Assembly: GCA_017744315.1 (NCBI GenBank)
Contig: JAGIBN010000001.1
Coordinates: 248,001-312,000 of the forward strand
Reading direction: 5' to 3'
DNA: 64,000 nt
DNA from: Porphyrobacter sp.
GTDB lineage: Bacteria; Pseudomonadota; Alphaproteobacteria; Sphingomonadales; Sphingomonadaceae
A program made the position numbers and the translations under genes. Position 1 is the first letter of the stretch. Each line of letters starts with the position of its first letter. The notes beneath the pieces were generated by a model that ran no database searches, was not told where the DNA came from, and saw only the letters and a program-made list of their open reading frames with translations. Shown one piece after another: positions 1-9,556 of the stretch.

Positions 1-1126
1 TCTCATCGCGCTCGGCGTCATGCCCTACATTACCGCGTCCATCGTGGTGCAGCTGGCCGCGGCCCTGCATCCTTCGCTGGTAGCCCTCAAGAAAGAGGGT
101 GAGGCCGGACGCAAGAAGCTCAACCAGTACACCCGCTACGGCGCGGTGTTCCTCTGCGCGATCCAGGGCTGGTTCCTGGCTGCTGGGCTCGAGGCCTACG
201 GCGCTCAGAGCGGTTTGCAGGCGGTGGTCAACCCCGGCCTGATGTTCCGCATCGTGGCCGTGATCAACCTCGTTGGCGGCACGATGTTCCTTCTCTGGCT
301 CGGTGAGCAGATCACCAGCCGCGGTATCGGCAACGGCGTGTCGTTGATCATCATGGCCGGCATTGTCGCCCAGTTCCCGACCTTTATCGCCAACCTGTTC
401 GAAGGCGGTCGCACCGGCTCGATCAACATGTTCGTGATCATCGGCCTGTTCGTGATGATCATCGGCCTGGTGCTGGGCATCTGCTTCATGGAGCGGGCGC
501 AGCGGCGATTGCTGGTGCAATATCCCAAGCGAGCGAGTGCCCGCGGGATGATGCAGGCGGATCGCAGCCATCTGCCGCTCAAGCTCAACACCGCCGGCGT
601 GATCCCGCCGATCTTCGCCAGTTCGTTGCTGCTGCTGCCGCTGACCATCAGCCAGTTCGCCGGCAACTCCGTCAGCACCAGCAGCGCATTTTACGGCGTC
701 ATCCAGACCCTGAACCAGTACCTGCAGCATGGGCAGCCGCTGTACCTGGCGCTCTACGCCACGGGCATCATCTTCTTCTGCTTCTTCTACACCGCTGTCG
801 TATTCAATCCCGAAGAGACGGCGGAGAACCTGAAGAAGAATGGCGGGTTCATTCCCGGCATCCGTCCGGGCAAGCGCACGGCGGAGTACCTGGATTACGT
901 GCTCACGCGCATCACCGTGATCGGTGCGATTTACCTGACGGTGGTCTGCGTGCTGCCGGAGTACATGATCGCGCAGACGGGCATTCCGCTGTTCCTTGGC
1001 GGAACCAGCCTGCTCATCGTGGTGAACGTTACGGTCGACACGATCAGCCAGATCCAGTCGCATCTGCTTGCGCACCAGTACGGTGATCTTATCAAGAAGG
1101 CCAAATTGAAGGGCCGCTTGCGCTAA
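1..1126 (+). CDS. secY: Preprotein translocase subunit SecY (5' truncated by window)
   Basis: This is the central channel subunit of the SecYEG translocon in the inner membrane, which passes unfolded proteins to the periplasm or into the bilayer. The frame is open from base 2 and reads [18 protein letters not shown], a conserved SecY segment, so the true start lies upstream of the window. About 375 C-terminal residues remain of the usual ~450. Many hydrophobic helices are visible, as are the typical FFxYFYTAV-like and [11 protein letters not shown] loop regions and a basic tail. It heads the conserved order secY-adk-rpsM-rpsK-rpoA-rplQ. The identification is very secure; only the N-terminus is missing. 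Confidence 0.97.
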   Translation, partial: LIALGVMPYITASIVVQLAAALHPSLVALKKEGEAGRKKLNQYTRYGAVFLCAIQGWFLAAGLEAYGAQSGLQAVVNPGLMFRIVAVINLVGGTMFLLWLGEQITSRGIGNGVSLIIMAGIVAQFPTFIANLFEGGRTGSINMFVIIGLFVMIIGLVLGICFMERAQRRLLVQYPKRASARGMMQADRSHLPLKLNTAGVIPPIFASSLLLLPLTISQFAGNSVSTSSAFYGVIQTLNQYLQHGQPLYLALYATGIIFFCFFYTAVVFNPEETAENLKKNGGFIPGIRPGKRTAEYLDYVLTRITVIGAIYLTVVCVLPEYMIAQTGIPLFLGGTSLLIVVNVTVDTISQIQSHLLAHQYGDLIKKAKLKGRLR

Positions 1127-1140
1127 ACGGCGCGGCGCGA

Positions 1141-1163
1141 CCGCCCTGGCTTGGCCAGGGCGG
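1141..1163 (+). promoter_or_regulatory. Stable hairpin in the secY-adk spacer
   Basis: CCGCCCTGGC and GCCAGGGCGG form a perfect 10-bp stem with a 3-nt loop between the secY stop and the adk Shine-Dalgarno. There is no T-run after it, so it is more likely an RNA-processing or attenuation element than an intrinsic terminator. Its function is inferred only from position. Confidence 0.5.
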
Positions 1164-1181
1164 GGCAAACGGGGGAGCGTA

Positions 1182-1832
1182 GTGAATATCATTCTTCTTG
1201 GCCCTCCGGGGGCCGGCAAGGGCACTCAGGCCCAGCGCCTGGTTGAAGGCCGGGGCATGGTCCAGCTTTCAACCGGCGACATGCTGCGTGAAACGCGCAA
1301 GGCCGACACGCCGCTGGGCCGCCAGGTGGCCGACGTGATGGATTCGGGCGCGCTCGTCTCCGACGAGATTGTCACCGCGATGATCGACGAGAAGCTTGCG
1401 AGCCTCGACGCCGACACCGGCGTGATCTTCGACGGCTATCCGCGCACCGCGGCTCAAGCTGAGACCCTGGACCAGATCCTCGCCGGCCGCGGTCGTAGGC
1501 TCGATCGCGTGATCGAACTCGGCGTGGACGAAGACGCCTTGGTCGAACGCATCGTCGGCCGCTACACCTGCGCCACTTGCGGCAAGGGCTACCACGACAA
1601 GTTTGAGCAGCCCAAGGTCGAAGGCACTTGCGACAAGTGCGGCGGCCACGAGTTCAAGCGCCGGGCTGACGACAATGAAGACACCGTCCGCACCCGCATG
1701 GGCGAATATCGCGCCAAGACCGCGCCGATCCTTCCGTATTACGAGGCCCGCGGCCTGGTGAGCCGGGTGAACGGCATGGCGCCGATCGATGAAGTTACGA
1801 AGTCGATCGAGGATATCCTCGGCGCGGATTGA
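1182..1832 (+). CDS. adk: Adenylate kinase with zinc-type LID
   Basis: The enzyme interconverts ATP + AMP and 2 ADP in the cytosol. The P-loop GPPGAGKGT lies at residues 7-15, the AMP-site FDGYPRT follows at about 83-89, and the protein has 216 residues, the normal long-form length. The LID carries four cysteines (130, 133, 150, 153) in two CxxC pairs, the arrangement known to bind structural zinc in other adenylate kinases. The start is GTG, preceded by GGGGGAG at a good distance. It sits directly after secY, as in most bacterial spc operons. Confidence 0.97.
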   Translation: MNIILLGPPGAGKGTQAQRLVEGRGMVQLSTGDMLRETRKADTPLGRQVADVMDSGALVSDEIVTAMIDEKLASLDADTGVIFDGYPRTAAQAETLDQILAGRGRRLDRVIELGVDEDALVERIVGRYTCATCGKGYHDKFEQPKVEGTCDKCGGHEFKRRADDNEDTVRTRMGEYRAKTAPILPYYEARGLVSRVNGMAPIDEVTKSIEDILGAD

Positions 1833-1877
1833 ACCCGGGCGCAGTCTGGGTCACACCCTTCCGCAAGGAGGTGACCC

Positions 1878-2420
1878 ATGCGTCGTGCTCTACTCGGTTT
1901 AACGGCCTCGCTGGTCCTGACCGCCGCAGCGCCGCTTGCGGCGAAAGTCGCGGCGTCGAGTGAGGCCGGATTCGTCTCCCACAACGAAGCGCTGGTCCGG
2001 GCACCTCCCGAGCAGGTCTGGGCCACACTGATTGCTCCCTCACAATGGTGGAACAGCGCGCACACCTACTCCGGTGACGCGGCCAACATGACCTTGAACG
2101 CCAAGGCGGGTGGTTGCTTCTGTGAGCGGGTTCCCGGCAAGGGGCGGCCCGACGGTGAGGTCGAGCACATGCGGGTGATCTACATGACGCCCCATTCGGC
2201 TTTGCGTCTGAGCGGTGGACTTGGGCCCCTGCAGTCCGAACCGGTGAACGGCGTCCTGACTGTTACGCTCAAGCCGGAGGGGGAGGGGACCCGTGTCGCC
2301 TTCGACTATGCCGTGGGAGGCTACATGCGCGCGTCGACGGTCGAGATGGCCCCGCTCGTGGATGGGGTTGTCGGTGAACAACTGCAACGCCTCGCCGAAC
2401 GGCTTGGAAAAGTCGGCTGA
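1878..2420 (+). CDS. Secreted SRPBCC (START-like) domain protein
   Basis: This 180-residue protein begins with a signal peptide (MRRALLGL...APLAA, about 22 residues). An SRPBCC/polyketide-cyclase-like fold follows: the pattern 'APPEQVWATLIAPSQWW' near the mature N-terminus and the late 'YAVGGYM' strand are typical of this helix-grip superfamily, which binds hydrophobic ligands. No catalytic function can be named. A very strong Shine-Dalgarno (AAGGAGGTG) sits just upstream of the ATG. It lies between adk and rpsM on the same strand, an unusual passenger in a ribosomal operon. The family call is from memory of the motif pattern. Confidence 0.8.
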   Translation: MRRALLGLTASLVLTAAAPLAAKVAASSEAGFVSHNEALVRAPPEQVWATLIAPSQWWNSAHTYSGDAANMTLNAKAGGCFCERVPGKGRPDGEVEHMRVIYMTPHSALRLSGGLGPLQSEPVNGVLTVTLKPEGEGTRVAFDYAVGGYMRASTVEMAPLVDGVVGEQLQRLAERLGKVG

Positions 2421-2731
2421 CGCGAACGGCTAATTTTTGACGGCGGCGGTGATTTGTTGTAGTCCAAAGAAATCGAGCTGGCGGCCTGCCTCAATGCGGC
2501 CGATCCAGCGCTGCGCGTGTTTCGCTGTTGACGGCGAGCGCGATTCGCCGTAAGCGCGCCGCTCATTCGACACTTGCAGGGCAGTTCGGCAGGCGGGCCA
2601 GGTGCTTGTCCAACCGGACTTATTGCCATTGGTGCAAAGACAGGCCAGTGTCGGTGAGCAAAAGCGATGAGATAGGGGGCTCAGTTCCGCCCGCCGGAAT
2701 GACCGGTCCCCTGTGGAGCATGGAGAATTAA
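2421..2731 (+). other. Non-coding gap before rpsM
   Basis: These 311 bases separate the SRPBCC gene from rpsM. The ORF at 2528-2731 has no recognisable protein character and ends one base before the rpsM start. I expect a promoter or leader for the alpha operon here, but I cannot point to a convincing -35/-10 pair. Confidence 0.5.
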
Positions 2732-3100
2732 GTGGCTCGTATTGCCGGGGTAAACCTCCCCACCAACAAGCGCGTGATCGTCGCGCTGACCTATATCCAT
2801 GGTATTGGCCCGACCACGGCGAAGAAGATCGCCGACAAGCTGGGCATCGATCACAGCCGTCGCGTTCAGGACCTGTCGGATGCCGAGGTTCTGCAGATCC
2901 GTGAAACCATCGACGCCGATCACACGGTGGAAGGCGATCTTCGTCGCGAAACCGCGATGAACATCAAGCGCCTGATGGACCTGGCCTGCTACCGCGGCCT
3001 GCGTCACCGCAAGGGCCTGCCCGTTCGCGGTCAGCGCACGCATACCAACGCCCGTACCCGCAAGGGCAAGGCCAAGCCGATCGCCGGCAAGAAGAAGTAA
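2732..3100 (+). CDS. rpsM: 30S ribosomal protein S13
   Basis: S13 binds the head of the 30S subunit, contacting 16S rRNA, S19 and tRNA. The 122-residue sequence starts [13 protein letters not shown] and ends in the basic tail [16 protein letters not shown], both diagnostic. The start codon is GTG, preceded by TGGAG. It is followed by rpsK, rpoA and rplQ in the usual alpha-operon order. Confidence 0.98.
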   Translation: MARIAGVNLPTNKRVIVALTYIHGIGPTTAKKIADKLGIDHSRRVQDLSDAEVLQIRETIDADHTVEGDLRRETAMNIKRLMDLACYRGLRHRKGLPVRGQRTHTNARTRKGKAKPIAGKKK

Positions 3101-3154
3101 GCGCGCCTTCAAGGCAGCAGCTTGCTCTTTCAGGATTAGGACAGGACACGAACA

Positions 3155-3544
3155 ATGGCACGCGAACCCCAGCGCATCAAAAGGCGGGAGCGCAAGAACA
3201 TCTCGAGCGGCGTCGCGCACGTGAACGCTAGCTTCAACAACACCATGATCACCATCACCGACGCGCAGGGCAATGCGATCAGCTGGTCCAGCGCCGGCAT
3301 GATGGGCTTCAAGGGCAGCCGCAAGTCGACTCCCTATGCCGCCCAGGTTGCTGCGGACGATGCCGGCAAGAAGGCCGCCGAACACGGCGTCCGTACGCTG
3401 GAAGTGGAGATCAAGGGTCCGGGTTCGGGCCGCGAAAGCGCGCTCCGGGCCTTGCAGGCCGTCGGCTTCACTATCACATCCATTCGCGATGTGACCCCGA
3501 TCCCGCACAACGGGGTCCGGCCGTCCAAGCGTCGCCGCGTCTGA
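3155..3544 (+). CDS. rpsK: 30S ribosomal protein S11
   Basis: S11 lies on the 30S platform and contacts the mRNA exit path. The 129-residue sequence has the characteristic '[18 protein letters not shown]' segment and the C-terminal '[18 protein letters not shown]'. The ATG is preceded by AGGACAGGA. It is 54 bases from rpsM and the same transcript is expected. Confidence 0.98.
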   Translation: MAREPQRIKRRERKNISSGVAHVNASFNNTMITITDAQGNAISWSSAGMMGFKGSRKSTPYAAQVAADDAGKKAAEHGVRTLEVEIKGPGSGRESALRALQAVGFTITSIRDVTPIPHNGVRPSKRRRV

Positions 3545-3648
3545 GCGAACTTGCTGGCGGCCTGCAGGCCGTCATTTGAATTCGGTTCGGTCGCGGTGCT
3601 TCCAACGCTCCGCGACCGTGCCGCCCGAAACACCTTTAGGGGAAGTCC

Positions 3649-4704
3649 ATGTCCGTCAACACCAAGAACTGGCAGGAACTCAAGAAACCCAACAGCCTCG
3701 ATATCAAGAGCGGCGGTGATGCGAAGCGCAAGGCGACCTTCGTGGCCGAACCGCTCGAACGCGGTTTTGGCCTGACGCTCGGCAACGCGCTGCGCCGCGT
3801 GCTCCTGTCGAGCCTGCAGGGCGCGGCAATTACCTCGATCCGCATCGAGAACGTGCTGCACGAGTTCTCGTCGCTCGCCGGCGTGCGCGAGGACGTGACC
3901 GACATCGTCCTCAACGTGAAGCAGATCGCCCTCAAGATGGAAGGCGAAGGCCCGAAGCGGCTGCAGCTTTCCGCGACCGGCCCGGCTGAAGTCAAAGCCG
4001 GTGACATCGCCGTTTCCGGCGACATCGAAGTCCTCAACAAGGACCTCGTGATCTGCCACCTCGACGAAGGCGCGACGCTCAACATGGAGCTGACTGCCGA
4101 CACCGGTAAGGGTTACGTCCCGGCCGTGTCGAACCGTCCGGTCGACGCGCCGATCGGCCTGATCCCGATCGACTCGCTCTACTCGCCGATCCGTCAGGTC
4201 AGCTACAAGGTCGACAACGCCCGCGTTGGGCAGGAACTCGACTACGACAAGCTTTCGATCACGGTCGAGACCGATGGCACCGTCACCCCGGAAGACGCCG
4301 TGGCTTATGCCGCGCGCATCCTCCAGGACCAGCTGACGCTGTTCGTCCACTTCGAAGAAGGCATTCCGCAGCCGTCCAGCCCGATGATCGGTGTGGCCGC
4401 GCAGCCGGAAGAGAGCGACGCCAACCAGCTCAACCGTTACCTCCTCAAGAAGGTCGACGAGCTCGAGCTGTCGGTTCGTTCGGCCAACTGCCTCAAGAAC
4501 GACAACATCATCTACATCGGTGACCTGGTCCAGAAGACCGAAGCCGAGATGCTGCGCACGCCGAACTTCGGCCGCAAGTCGCTCAACGAGATCAAGGAAG
4601 TGCTCTCCAGCATGGGTCTGCGCCTTGGGATGGACATCCCGGGCTGGCCGCCGGAGAACATCGAGGAAATGGCCAAGAAGCTCGAACAAGAGCTGCTCGG
4701 TTAA
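3649..4704 (+). CDS. rpoA: DNA-directed RNA polymerase subunit alpha
   Basis: Alpha forms the dimer on which RNA polymerase assembles, and its C-terminal domain contacts UP elements and activators. The 351-residue product has the N-terminal dimerisation segment ([17 protein letters not shown]) and, after a linker, the alphaCTD ([19 protein letters not shown] ... [13 protein letters not shown]). The length is normal for Alphaproteobacteria. An AGGGGAAGT Shine-Dalgarno precedes the ATG. Confidence 0.98.
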   Translation: MSVNTKNWQELKKPNSLDIKSGGDAKRKATFVAEPLERGFGLTLGNALRRVLLSSLQGAAITSIRIENVLHEFSSLAGVREDVTDIVLNVKQIALKMEGEGPKRLQLSATGPAEVKAGDIAVSGDIEVLNKDLVICHLDEGATLNMELTADTGKGYVPAVSNRPVDAPIGLIPIDSLYSPIRQVSYKVDNARVGQELDYDKLSITVETDGTVTPEDAVAYAARILQDQLTLFVHFEEGIPQPSSPMIGVAAQPEESDANQLNRYLLKKVDELELSVRSANCLKNDNIIYIGDLVQKTEAEMLRTPNFGRKSLNEIKEVLSSMGLRLGMDIPGWPPENIEEMAKKLEQELLG

Positions 4705-4710
4705 GAATAG

Positions 4711-4735
4711 ACCTCCCCGGGTTCGCTCGGGGAGG
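4711..4735 (+). terminator. CCTCCCCG/CGGGGAGG hairpin after rpoA
   Basis: CCTCCCCG and CGGGGAGG pair (about 10 bp with one G-U) over a short loop 6 bases after the rpoA stop. The same arm sequence recurs at 24471, 40595 and 58404, so this is probably a dispersed palindrome used as a terminator or 3'-stabiliser. There is only a short T content after the stem, so termination would be partial, which would leave rplQ expressed. Confidence 0.55.
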
Positions 4736-4819
4736 GTTCATGGGTGATAGGGCGGCGACCCTGACTGCCGCCTGGATCGGGGTACCTGATACGGCCCCCC
4801 TACGAACGGAGTATATGAA

Positions 4820-5236
4820 ATGCGTCACGGTCACGGCGGCCGCAAGCTGCAGCGCAAGTCCGGCCATCGCGCCGCCCTTCTGCGCAACATGGCAGCGGCT
4901 CTCATCAAGCACGAGCAGATCCAGACCACCACGCCGAAGGCGAAGGAATTGCGTCCTTACGTCGAAAAGCTGATCACGCTGGCCAAGCATGGCGGTCTTT
5001 CCAACCGTCGCCTCGCGCACGCTCGCATCCTCGACGAAGCTCAGGAAAAGAAGCTGTTTGAAGTTCTGGCCGCGCGTTACGCCGACCGTGAAGGCGGTTA
5101 CACCCGCATCATCAAGGCCGGCATCCGCGCCAGCGATGCTGCGCCGATCGCGATCATCGAGCTCGTCGACCGCGATGTCGACGCCAAGGGCAAGGACAGC
5201 GGTCCGGTGATGAACGAGGAACTTGAAGAAGCGTAA
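4820..5236 (+). CDS. rplQ: 50S ribosomal protein L17
   Basis: L17 binds 23S rRNA near the exit tunnel. The N-terminus [23 protein letters not shown] is a near-perfect L17 signature, followed by '[13 protein letters not shown]'. The 138 residues include a slightly extended acidic tail, as seen in many Alphaproteobacteria. It closes the alpha operon; a strong terminator follows. Confidence 0.98.
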   Translation: MRHGHGGRKLQRKSGHRAALLRNMAAALIKHEQIQTTTPKAKELRPYVEKLITLAKHGGLSNRRLAHARILDEAQEKKLFEVLAARYADREGGYTRIIKAGIRASDAAPIAIIELVDRDVDAKGKDSGPVMNEELEEA

Positions 5237-5259
5237 GGCTCCGGTTCATCACGTATTTT

Positions 5260-5301
5260 GCAAAGGCGGTTGCAGTCGTTACGGTTGCAACCGCCTTTTG
5301 C
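5260..5301 (+). terminator. Terminator of the alpha operon
   Basis: AAAGGCGGTTGCA pairs perfectly with TGCAACCGCCTTT around an 11-base loop, and the 3' arm ends in CCTTTTGC. It follows the rplQ stop by about 23 bases. It also shows that the TTG start offered by the ORF track for the next gene (5258) lies inside a terminator and is not used. Confidence 0.8.
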
Positions 5302-5317
5302 ATTTCTGGAGCCCTTG

Positions 5318-7447
5318 ATGCGTCTTCCTGTTCTCGCCACGGCCGTCGCTGCCGTCGTCCTTTCCGTTCCCTTGCAGGCCCAGGATATGACCGCTCCAAA
5401 CTACCCTGAAACTCGCCGCGACGATGTGGTCGAAACGCTGTTCGGCGAACAGATTGCCGATCCCTATCGCTGGCTCGAGAACGATGTCCGCAACGATGCC
5501 GAGGTGGCCGATTGGGTCGAACGGCAGAACAAGCTGACCGATAGCTATCTGGCGAAGCTTCCCATGCGCGCGTGGTTCAAGCAGCGCATCGGGCAGCTCT
5601 ATGACTACGAGCGCTTCTCGACTCCGGTGAAGCGGGGCGATCGCTATTTTTACAACCGCAACTCGGGCTTGCAGAACCAGTCGCCGCTTTATGTGCGCGA
5701 GGGGCTGAACGGTACGCCGCGGCTGCTGATCGATCCCAATACCTGGGCCAACGACGGTGCGACCGCACTCGACGCCTGGCGCGCGTCCCCCGATGGCTCG
5801 AAGGTGCTCTACAGCGTGCAGGACGGCGGCACTGACTGGCGCATCATCCGTGTGCTCGATGTCGCGAGCGGCAAGCAGCTGAGCGAAGAGATCCGCTGGG
5901 CCAAGTTCACCGACCTCGCCTGGGTGGGCGAGGAGGGCTTCCTCTACTCGCGCTTCCCGGAGCCGGAGAAGGGACAGGACTTCCAGGCGCTCAACTACGA
6001 TCAGGCCGTCTATTTCCACCGCCTGGGCACGCCGCAGAGCGAGGATCAGCAGGTCTACTCGACACCGGCCAACCGCGACTACAACCACGGCGCGACCGTG
6101 ACGAGCGACGGCCGCTGGGCGATCATCACGACTTCGGTCGGCACCGATGCCCGATACGAGATCCGCGCGATTGACCTTGCCGCGCGTGGCACCAACGGTT
6201 GGGCAACGCGCGAATTGGTCACCGGCTTCGACAACGCCTGGACCCTGATCGATGGCGTCGGCGGAAAGCTGTGGTTCTCAACCAACAAGAACGCGCCCCG
6301 CTACCGCGTCGTTTCGGTCGATCTCGACAATCCCGCGACCGACTGGGCGGAGATCGTGCCCGAGAAGGAACAGCCGATCGACAGTGCGTCGATCGTGGGG
6401 GACCGCCTGGTACTGTCCTACCTCAAGGACGCCACCGCACTCGCGCGCACCTTCGACCTGTCAGGCAAGGAATTGGCGCCGGTTGAGCTAACCGGCCTCG
6501 GCTCGGTCGCCGGCTTCACCGGCAAGCCGGGTGATCCGGAGACCTTCTACAGCTTCGCCAGCTTCAACCGTCCCGCGACGATCTACCGCTTGAACGTTGC
6601 CACGGGCGAAAGCTCGGTCTTCGCGCAGCCGGAACTCAAGTTCGATCCCGAGACAATCGCGGTCGAGCAGCGCTTCTACACCTCGAAGGATGGCACTCGC
6701 GTCCCGGTGTTCATCGTCCGCCGCAAGGATGTGACCGGCCCGGCGCCGACGCTGCTCTACGGTTATGGCGGGTTCGACATCTCGCTGACCCCGACCTTTT
6801 CGCCTTCGCGCCTCGCCTGGATCGAGGCAGGCGGGGTGTTCGCGCTCGCCAACATTCGTGGCGGCGGCGAATACGGCAAGGCCTGGCATGACGGCGGCCG
6901 CCTGAACAACAAGCAGAACGTGTTCGACGATTTCATCGGTGCGGCAGAATTCCTCAAGGCCGAGAACGTCGCCAGCCAGGTGGCAGTGCAGGGCGGCTCC
7001 AACGGCGGTCTGCTGGTGGGTGCGGTGATCAACCAGCGGCCCGACCTGTTCGCGGCCGGTAACGCCCAGGTTGGCGTGATGGACATGCTGCGCTTCGATC
7101 GCTGGACCGCGGGCCGCTATTGGGTTGACGACTACGGTTACCCGGATCGGGAAGCGGACTTCGAAGTCCTGCGCACTTACTCGCCGTACCACAACATTCG
7201 TTCAGGCACCGAGTATCCGGCGGTCATCGTGACCACTGCCGACACCGACGACCGCGTGGTCCCGGGACACAGCTTCAAGTACACCGCGGCGCTCCAGGCT
7301 GCCGACGTCGGGAACAAGCCGCACCTCATCCGCATCGAAACCCGCGCCGGCCATGGCTCGGGCAAGCCGACCGACAAGGCGATCGAGGAAGCGTCAGACA
7401 TCCTCGCCTTCCTTGGCAAGTGGGCCGGGCTGGATGCTCCGAAGTAG
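5318..7447 (+). CDS. Secreted prolyl oligopeptidase family protein (S9)
   Basis: This is a serine peptidase that cleaves after proline in short peptides. I set the start at the ATG encoding MRLPVLATAVAAVVLSVPLQAQ, a clean signal peptide with TGGAG upstream, giving 709 residues. The TTG start in the ORF track falls in the preceding terminator. An N-terminal beta-propeller region (DPYRWLEN...) is followed by an alpha/beta-hydrolase domain with GGSNGG (nucleophile Ser near 560), DTDDRV (Asp near 641) and AGHGSG (His near 678). The location is probably periplasmic. The family call is secure; the substrate is inferred. Confidence 0.93.
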   Translation: MRLPVLATAVAAVVLSVPLQAQDMTAPNYPETRRDDVVETLFGEQIADPYRWLENDVRNDAEVADWVERQNKLTDSYLAKLPMRAWFKQRIGQLYDYERFSTPVKRGDRYFYNRNSGLQNQSPLYVREGLNGTPRLLIDPNTWANDGATALDAWRASPDGSKVLYSVQDGGTDWRIIRVLDVASGKQLSEEIRWAKFTDLAWVGEEGFLYSRFPEPEKGQDFQALNYDQAVYFHRLGTPQSEDQQVYSTPANRDYNHGATVTSDGRWAIITTSVGTDARYEIRAIDLAARGTNGWATRELVTGFDNAWTLIDGVGGKLWFSTNKNAPRYRVVSVDLDNPATDWAEIVPEKEQPIDSASIVGDRLVLSYLKDATALARTFDLSGKELAPVELTGLGSVAGFTGKPGDPETFYSFASFNRPATIYRLNVATGESSVFAQPELKFDPETIAVEQRFYTSKDGTRVPVFIVRRKDVTGPAPTLLYGYGGFDISLTPTFSPSRLAWIEAGGVFALANIRGGGEYGKAWHDGGRLNNKQNVFDDFIGAAEFLKAENVASQVAVQGGSNGGLLVGAVINQRPDLFAAGNAQVGVMDMLRFDRWTAGRYWVDDYGYPDREADFEVLRTYSPYHNIRSGTEYPAVIVTTADTDDRVVPGHSFKYTAALQAADVGNKPHLIRIETRAGHGSGKPTDKAIEEASDILAFLGKWAGLDAPK

Positions 7448-7538
7448 AGTGTTCAGAAAACAAACTTGAAACCTGAACAATCTCTGTCAGCAGCATTCAG
7501 GCATCGCATATCGCGCCAGTGATAGCTCCTGACTCGGC

Positions 7539-7557
7539 AAGGGACATCGAGTCCCTT
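7539..7557 (+). promoter_or_regulatory. Leader hairpin before the Asn/Gly-rich protein gene
   Basis: AAGGGAC and GTCCCTT form a perfect 7-bp stem with a 5-nt loop, about 22 bases before the ATG at 7580 and just before the GAGAGGAG Shine-Dalgarno. It could modulate translation or mRNA stability; nothing more can be said. Confidence 0.4.
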
Positions 7558-7579
7558 CGAGAGTTGAGAGGAGCAGATC

Positions 7580-8188
7580 ATGAAGTCCTTTACCAAAGCC
7601 TTGGTCGGAACTGTCGCGGCTGGCGCGATGGCGGTGACCGCGACTGTTCCTGCACAAGCGCAGTCGCGTAACAACCGTGATGACGACGGCATTGATGCCG
7701 GCGACATCATTGCCGGCGCGCTTATCATCGGCGGTATCGCTGCGATTGCCACTGCGGCGAGCCGCGGCAACGATCGCTACGATGGTTATAATGGCGGCAA
7801 TTACAATCGCGGCGACAACAACCGCTACGATCGTGGCTACAACAATGGCTACGCCCGTGCCGGTAACTCGCGCCAGGCCGTCGAGCAGTGTGTTGCGGCA
7901 GCCGAGCGCGGTGCCAACCGCAGTTCCTATCGCGGCAACTCGCAGGTGACCGATATCCGCAATATCGATCGCAAGCGGGACGGCTACACGGTCAAGGGCC
8001 GCATTGCGGTCAACACCGCTGGCCGTGACTGGCGCCGTGGCGACGCCGTATATGGCCGGGGCTGGAATGGCGACTACCGTGGTTGGAACAACAACTACCG
8101 CGGCTATGACGCCGGCAGCTTCACCTGCAAGGTGCGCTACGGCCAGGTCGTCGACCTCGACTACAGCGGAATCCGCGGCCTCGGGTAA
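7580..8188 (+). CDS. Secreted Asn/Gly/Tyr-rich protein of unknown function
   Basis: The 202-residue product has a signal peptide (MKSFTKALVG...VPAQAQ). A short Gly/Ala/Ile-rich segment (DIIAGALIIGGIAAIATAAS) may be a membrane-inserting or glycine-zipper-like helix. It is followed by a low-complexity stretch rich in N, G, Y, R and D, and a C-terminal folded part holding two cysteines (EQCVAAAER and SFTCKVRYG) that could form a disulfide. Similar proteins are common in sphingomonads, but I know of no function. A good GAGAGGAG ribosome site precedes the ATG. Confidence 0.75.
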   Translation: MKSFTKALVGTVAAGAMAVTATVPAQAQSRNNRDDDGIDAGDIIAGALIIGGIAAIATAASRGNDRYDGYNGGNYNRGDNNRYDRGYNNGYARAGNSRQAVEQCVAAAERGANRSSYRGNSQVTDIRNIDRKRDGYTVKGRIAVNTAGRDWRRGDAVYGRGWNGDYRGWNNNYRGYDAGSFTCKVRYGQVVDLDYSGIRGLG

Positions 8189-8246
8189 TCCCCTTCCCAG
8201 AGGACTGCGTCAGGCGGCCCGGGCGATGAGCCCGGGCCGTTTGCGT

Positions 8247-8864
8247 TTAAGGATCTCGTGAATACGCGGGCAGCTCGATGTTCCAGATCAGTGCTGCCCC
8301 GCGCAAGCTGAACCCGGCGCCCGCGGCGACGGCCCAGACCGGAAACAGCGGCAGCCCAGCCAGCGAACCCAGCGCGCACAGCGAGGCAGAGAGCGCGGCG
8401 GCGGTGACGTAGAGTTCAGGCCGCATGAGGATCGAAGGCCTCCCCGCGAGCACGTCGCGAATGATGCCTCCGACACAGCCAGTAATAACGCCCATCAGGA
8501 TCGCCGGTACCGGCGCCACGCCATAGGCGAGCGCCTTGGCCGTACCCAGCACTGAATAGACTGCGAGGCCCACCGCGTCCGCCCAGTCGAGCATCTTGCC
8601 GTCCCACCAGCGGCTTGGTGTGAACCAGGTGATGAAGGCGATCATCAGGATCACCGGCGCCACCCAGGGATCGCGTACCCAGAACACAGGCGCGTCGATC
8701 AACAAATCGCGCACCGAGCCGCCGCCCACCCCGGTCACCAGAGCGAAAAACACCACCGAGACAATCGTCTGCCGCATCTTCGCGGCGAGCAGGGCGCCGC
8801 TCAGCGCGAAGACAGCAATGCCGGTGAGATCGAGCAGCGGGGGCAGGGCCGGAGGTGGCGTCAT
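8247..8864 (-). CDS. TRIC-type cation channel (UPF0126/YadS-like) membrane protein
   Basis: This inner-membrane protein has about seven helices in two repeats, each holding a glycine-rich kink typical of prokaryotic TRIC channels (VTGVGGGSVRDLLI and ITGCVGGIIRDVLAG). Those channels conduct monovalent cations as trimers. I start at MTPPPALPPLLDLTG (205 aa), because this ATG overlaps the TGA of the upstream PepSY gene in an ATGA arrangement, implying translational coupling. The ORF-track start 14 codons earlier would overlap the neighbour. Confidence 0.9.
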   Translation of the reverse strand: MTPPPALPPLLDLTGIAVFALSGALLAAKMRQTIVSVVFFALVTGVGGGSVRDLLIDAPVFWVRDPWVAPVILMIAFITWFTPSRWWDGKMLDWADAVGLAVYSVLGTAKALAYGVAPVPAILMGVITGCVGGIIRDVLAGRPSILMRPELYVTAAALSASLCALGSLAGLPLFPVWAVAAGAGFSLRGAALIWNIELPAYSRDP

Positions 8865-9547
8865 GCCTTCACGCGGGCCTTTCGGCGCCTGAACAGCAAA
8901 GTGCAACCGAGGCTCGCCCCAATCACCGAGAGCGCGGCGAACACGATCAGGATGGGATGGTGCGCGTTCTCACGCGTCTGCAGGTCCATGATGTGGAGGC
9001 CCCACATCACGTCGTAGAGCCGCCATTGCGGCGTCCGCAGGGCCAGAACCTCGCCGGTGGTATCGTCGACGTAGACCCGCGTTCCGTCAGCGTAAGTGGT
9101 CTGCCAAACCGCAGCCTTCGAACGTGCGTCGTTCGGAGCTTCTGCGGGCGGGAAATAAGTGACAGCCGTACGGGCTGCCTTTCCGGCGTAGGCCGCGTCG
9201 GCGATCCGGCCGGCTTCTTCCTTAACGACCGGCGGCAGAGCGGCGCTGCCGTCTGCCGAATAGCGCCAGACCGCGCCTTGGGCGGACGTGACGACCCAAG
9301 CGGGCCCGCCCGGCAGCGAGAGCAGGCGCGCGTCGCGGATCGGTTCGCCGATGGTGGACGGGAACCTGATGCCCGCCGGATCGATGGCAGAACTTTCGGC
9401 GCGGAGCTGGTCGCCGCGCACTTCCTCGATCGGCCGGGCCGCCATGTAGAGCCCGGTCACCGTCCACATCAGTATGGGGAAACCGACCAGCCAGCCGAGC
9501 CAGATGTGCCAGCGCGCGAACTGCTGCATGATGCGTTGCCGTGCCAT
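8861..9547 (-). CDS. PepSY-domain membrane protein
   Basis: The 228-residue protein has an N-terminal transmembrane helix (WHIWLGWLVGFPILMWTVTGLYMA), a periplasmic part with the PepSY-like 'YADGTRVYVDDTTGEVLAL', and a C-terminal helix (ILIVFAALSVIGASLGCTLLF) followed by a basic tail. The layout resembles PepSY-associated membrane proteins linked to iron uptake or ferric reduction, but here no siderophore gene is nearby, so the role is open. It is coupled to the TRIC gene downstream and 9 bases after the gene upstream. Confidence 0.82.
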   Translation of the reverse strand: MARQRIMQQFARWHIWLGWLVGFPILMWTVTGLYMAARPIEEVRGDQLRAESSAIDPAGIRFPSTIGEPIRDARLLSLPGGPAWVVTSAQGAVWRYSADGSAALPPVVKEEAGRIADAAYAGKAARTAVTYFPPAEAPNDARSKAAVWQTTYADGTRVYVDDTTGEVLALRTPQWRLYDVMWGLHIMDLQTRENAHHPILIVFAALSVIGASLGCTLLFRRRKARVKA

Positions 9548-9556
9548 GGCGAGGGG

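Noticed and set aside
2528-2731. 67-aa ORF before rpsM
   Set aside because: No homology or ribosome site is seen, and it runs into the rpsM start; more likely leader sequence.
3334-4689. 451-aa minus-strand ORF opposite rpsK/rpoA (and similar long antisense ORFs at 14633, 24547, 33322, 42507 and 45821)
   Set aside because: These are shadows of GC-rich codon bias opposite certain genes, with no domain support.
5258-5317. TTG start for the prolyl oligopeptidase
   Set aside because: It lies within the rplQ terminator hairpin; the ATG at 5318 gives a clean signal peptide.
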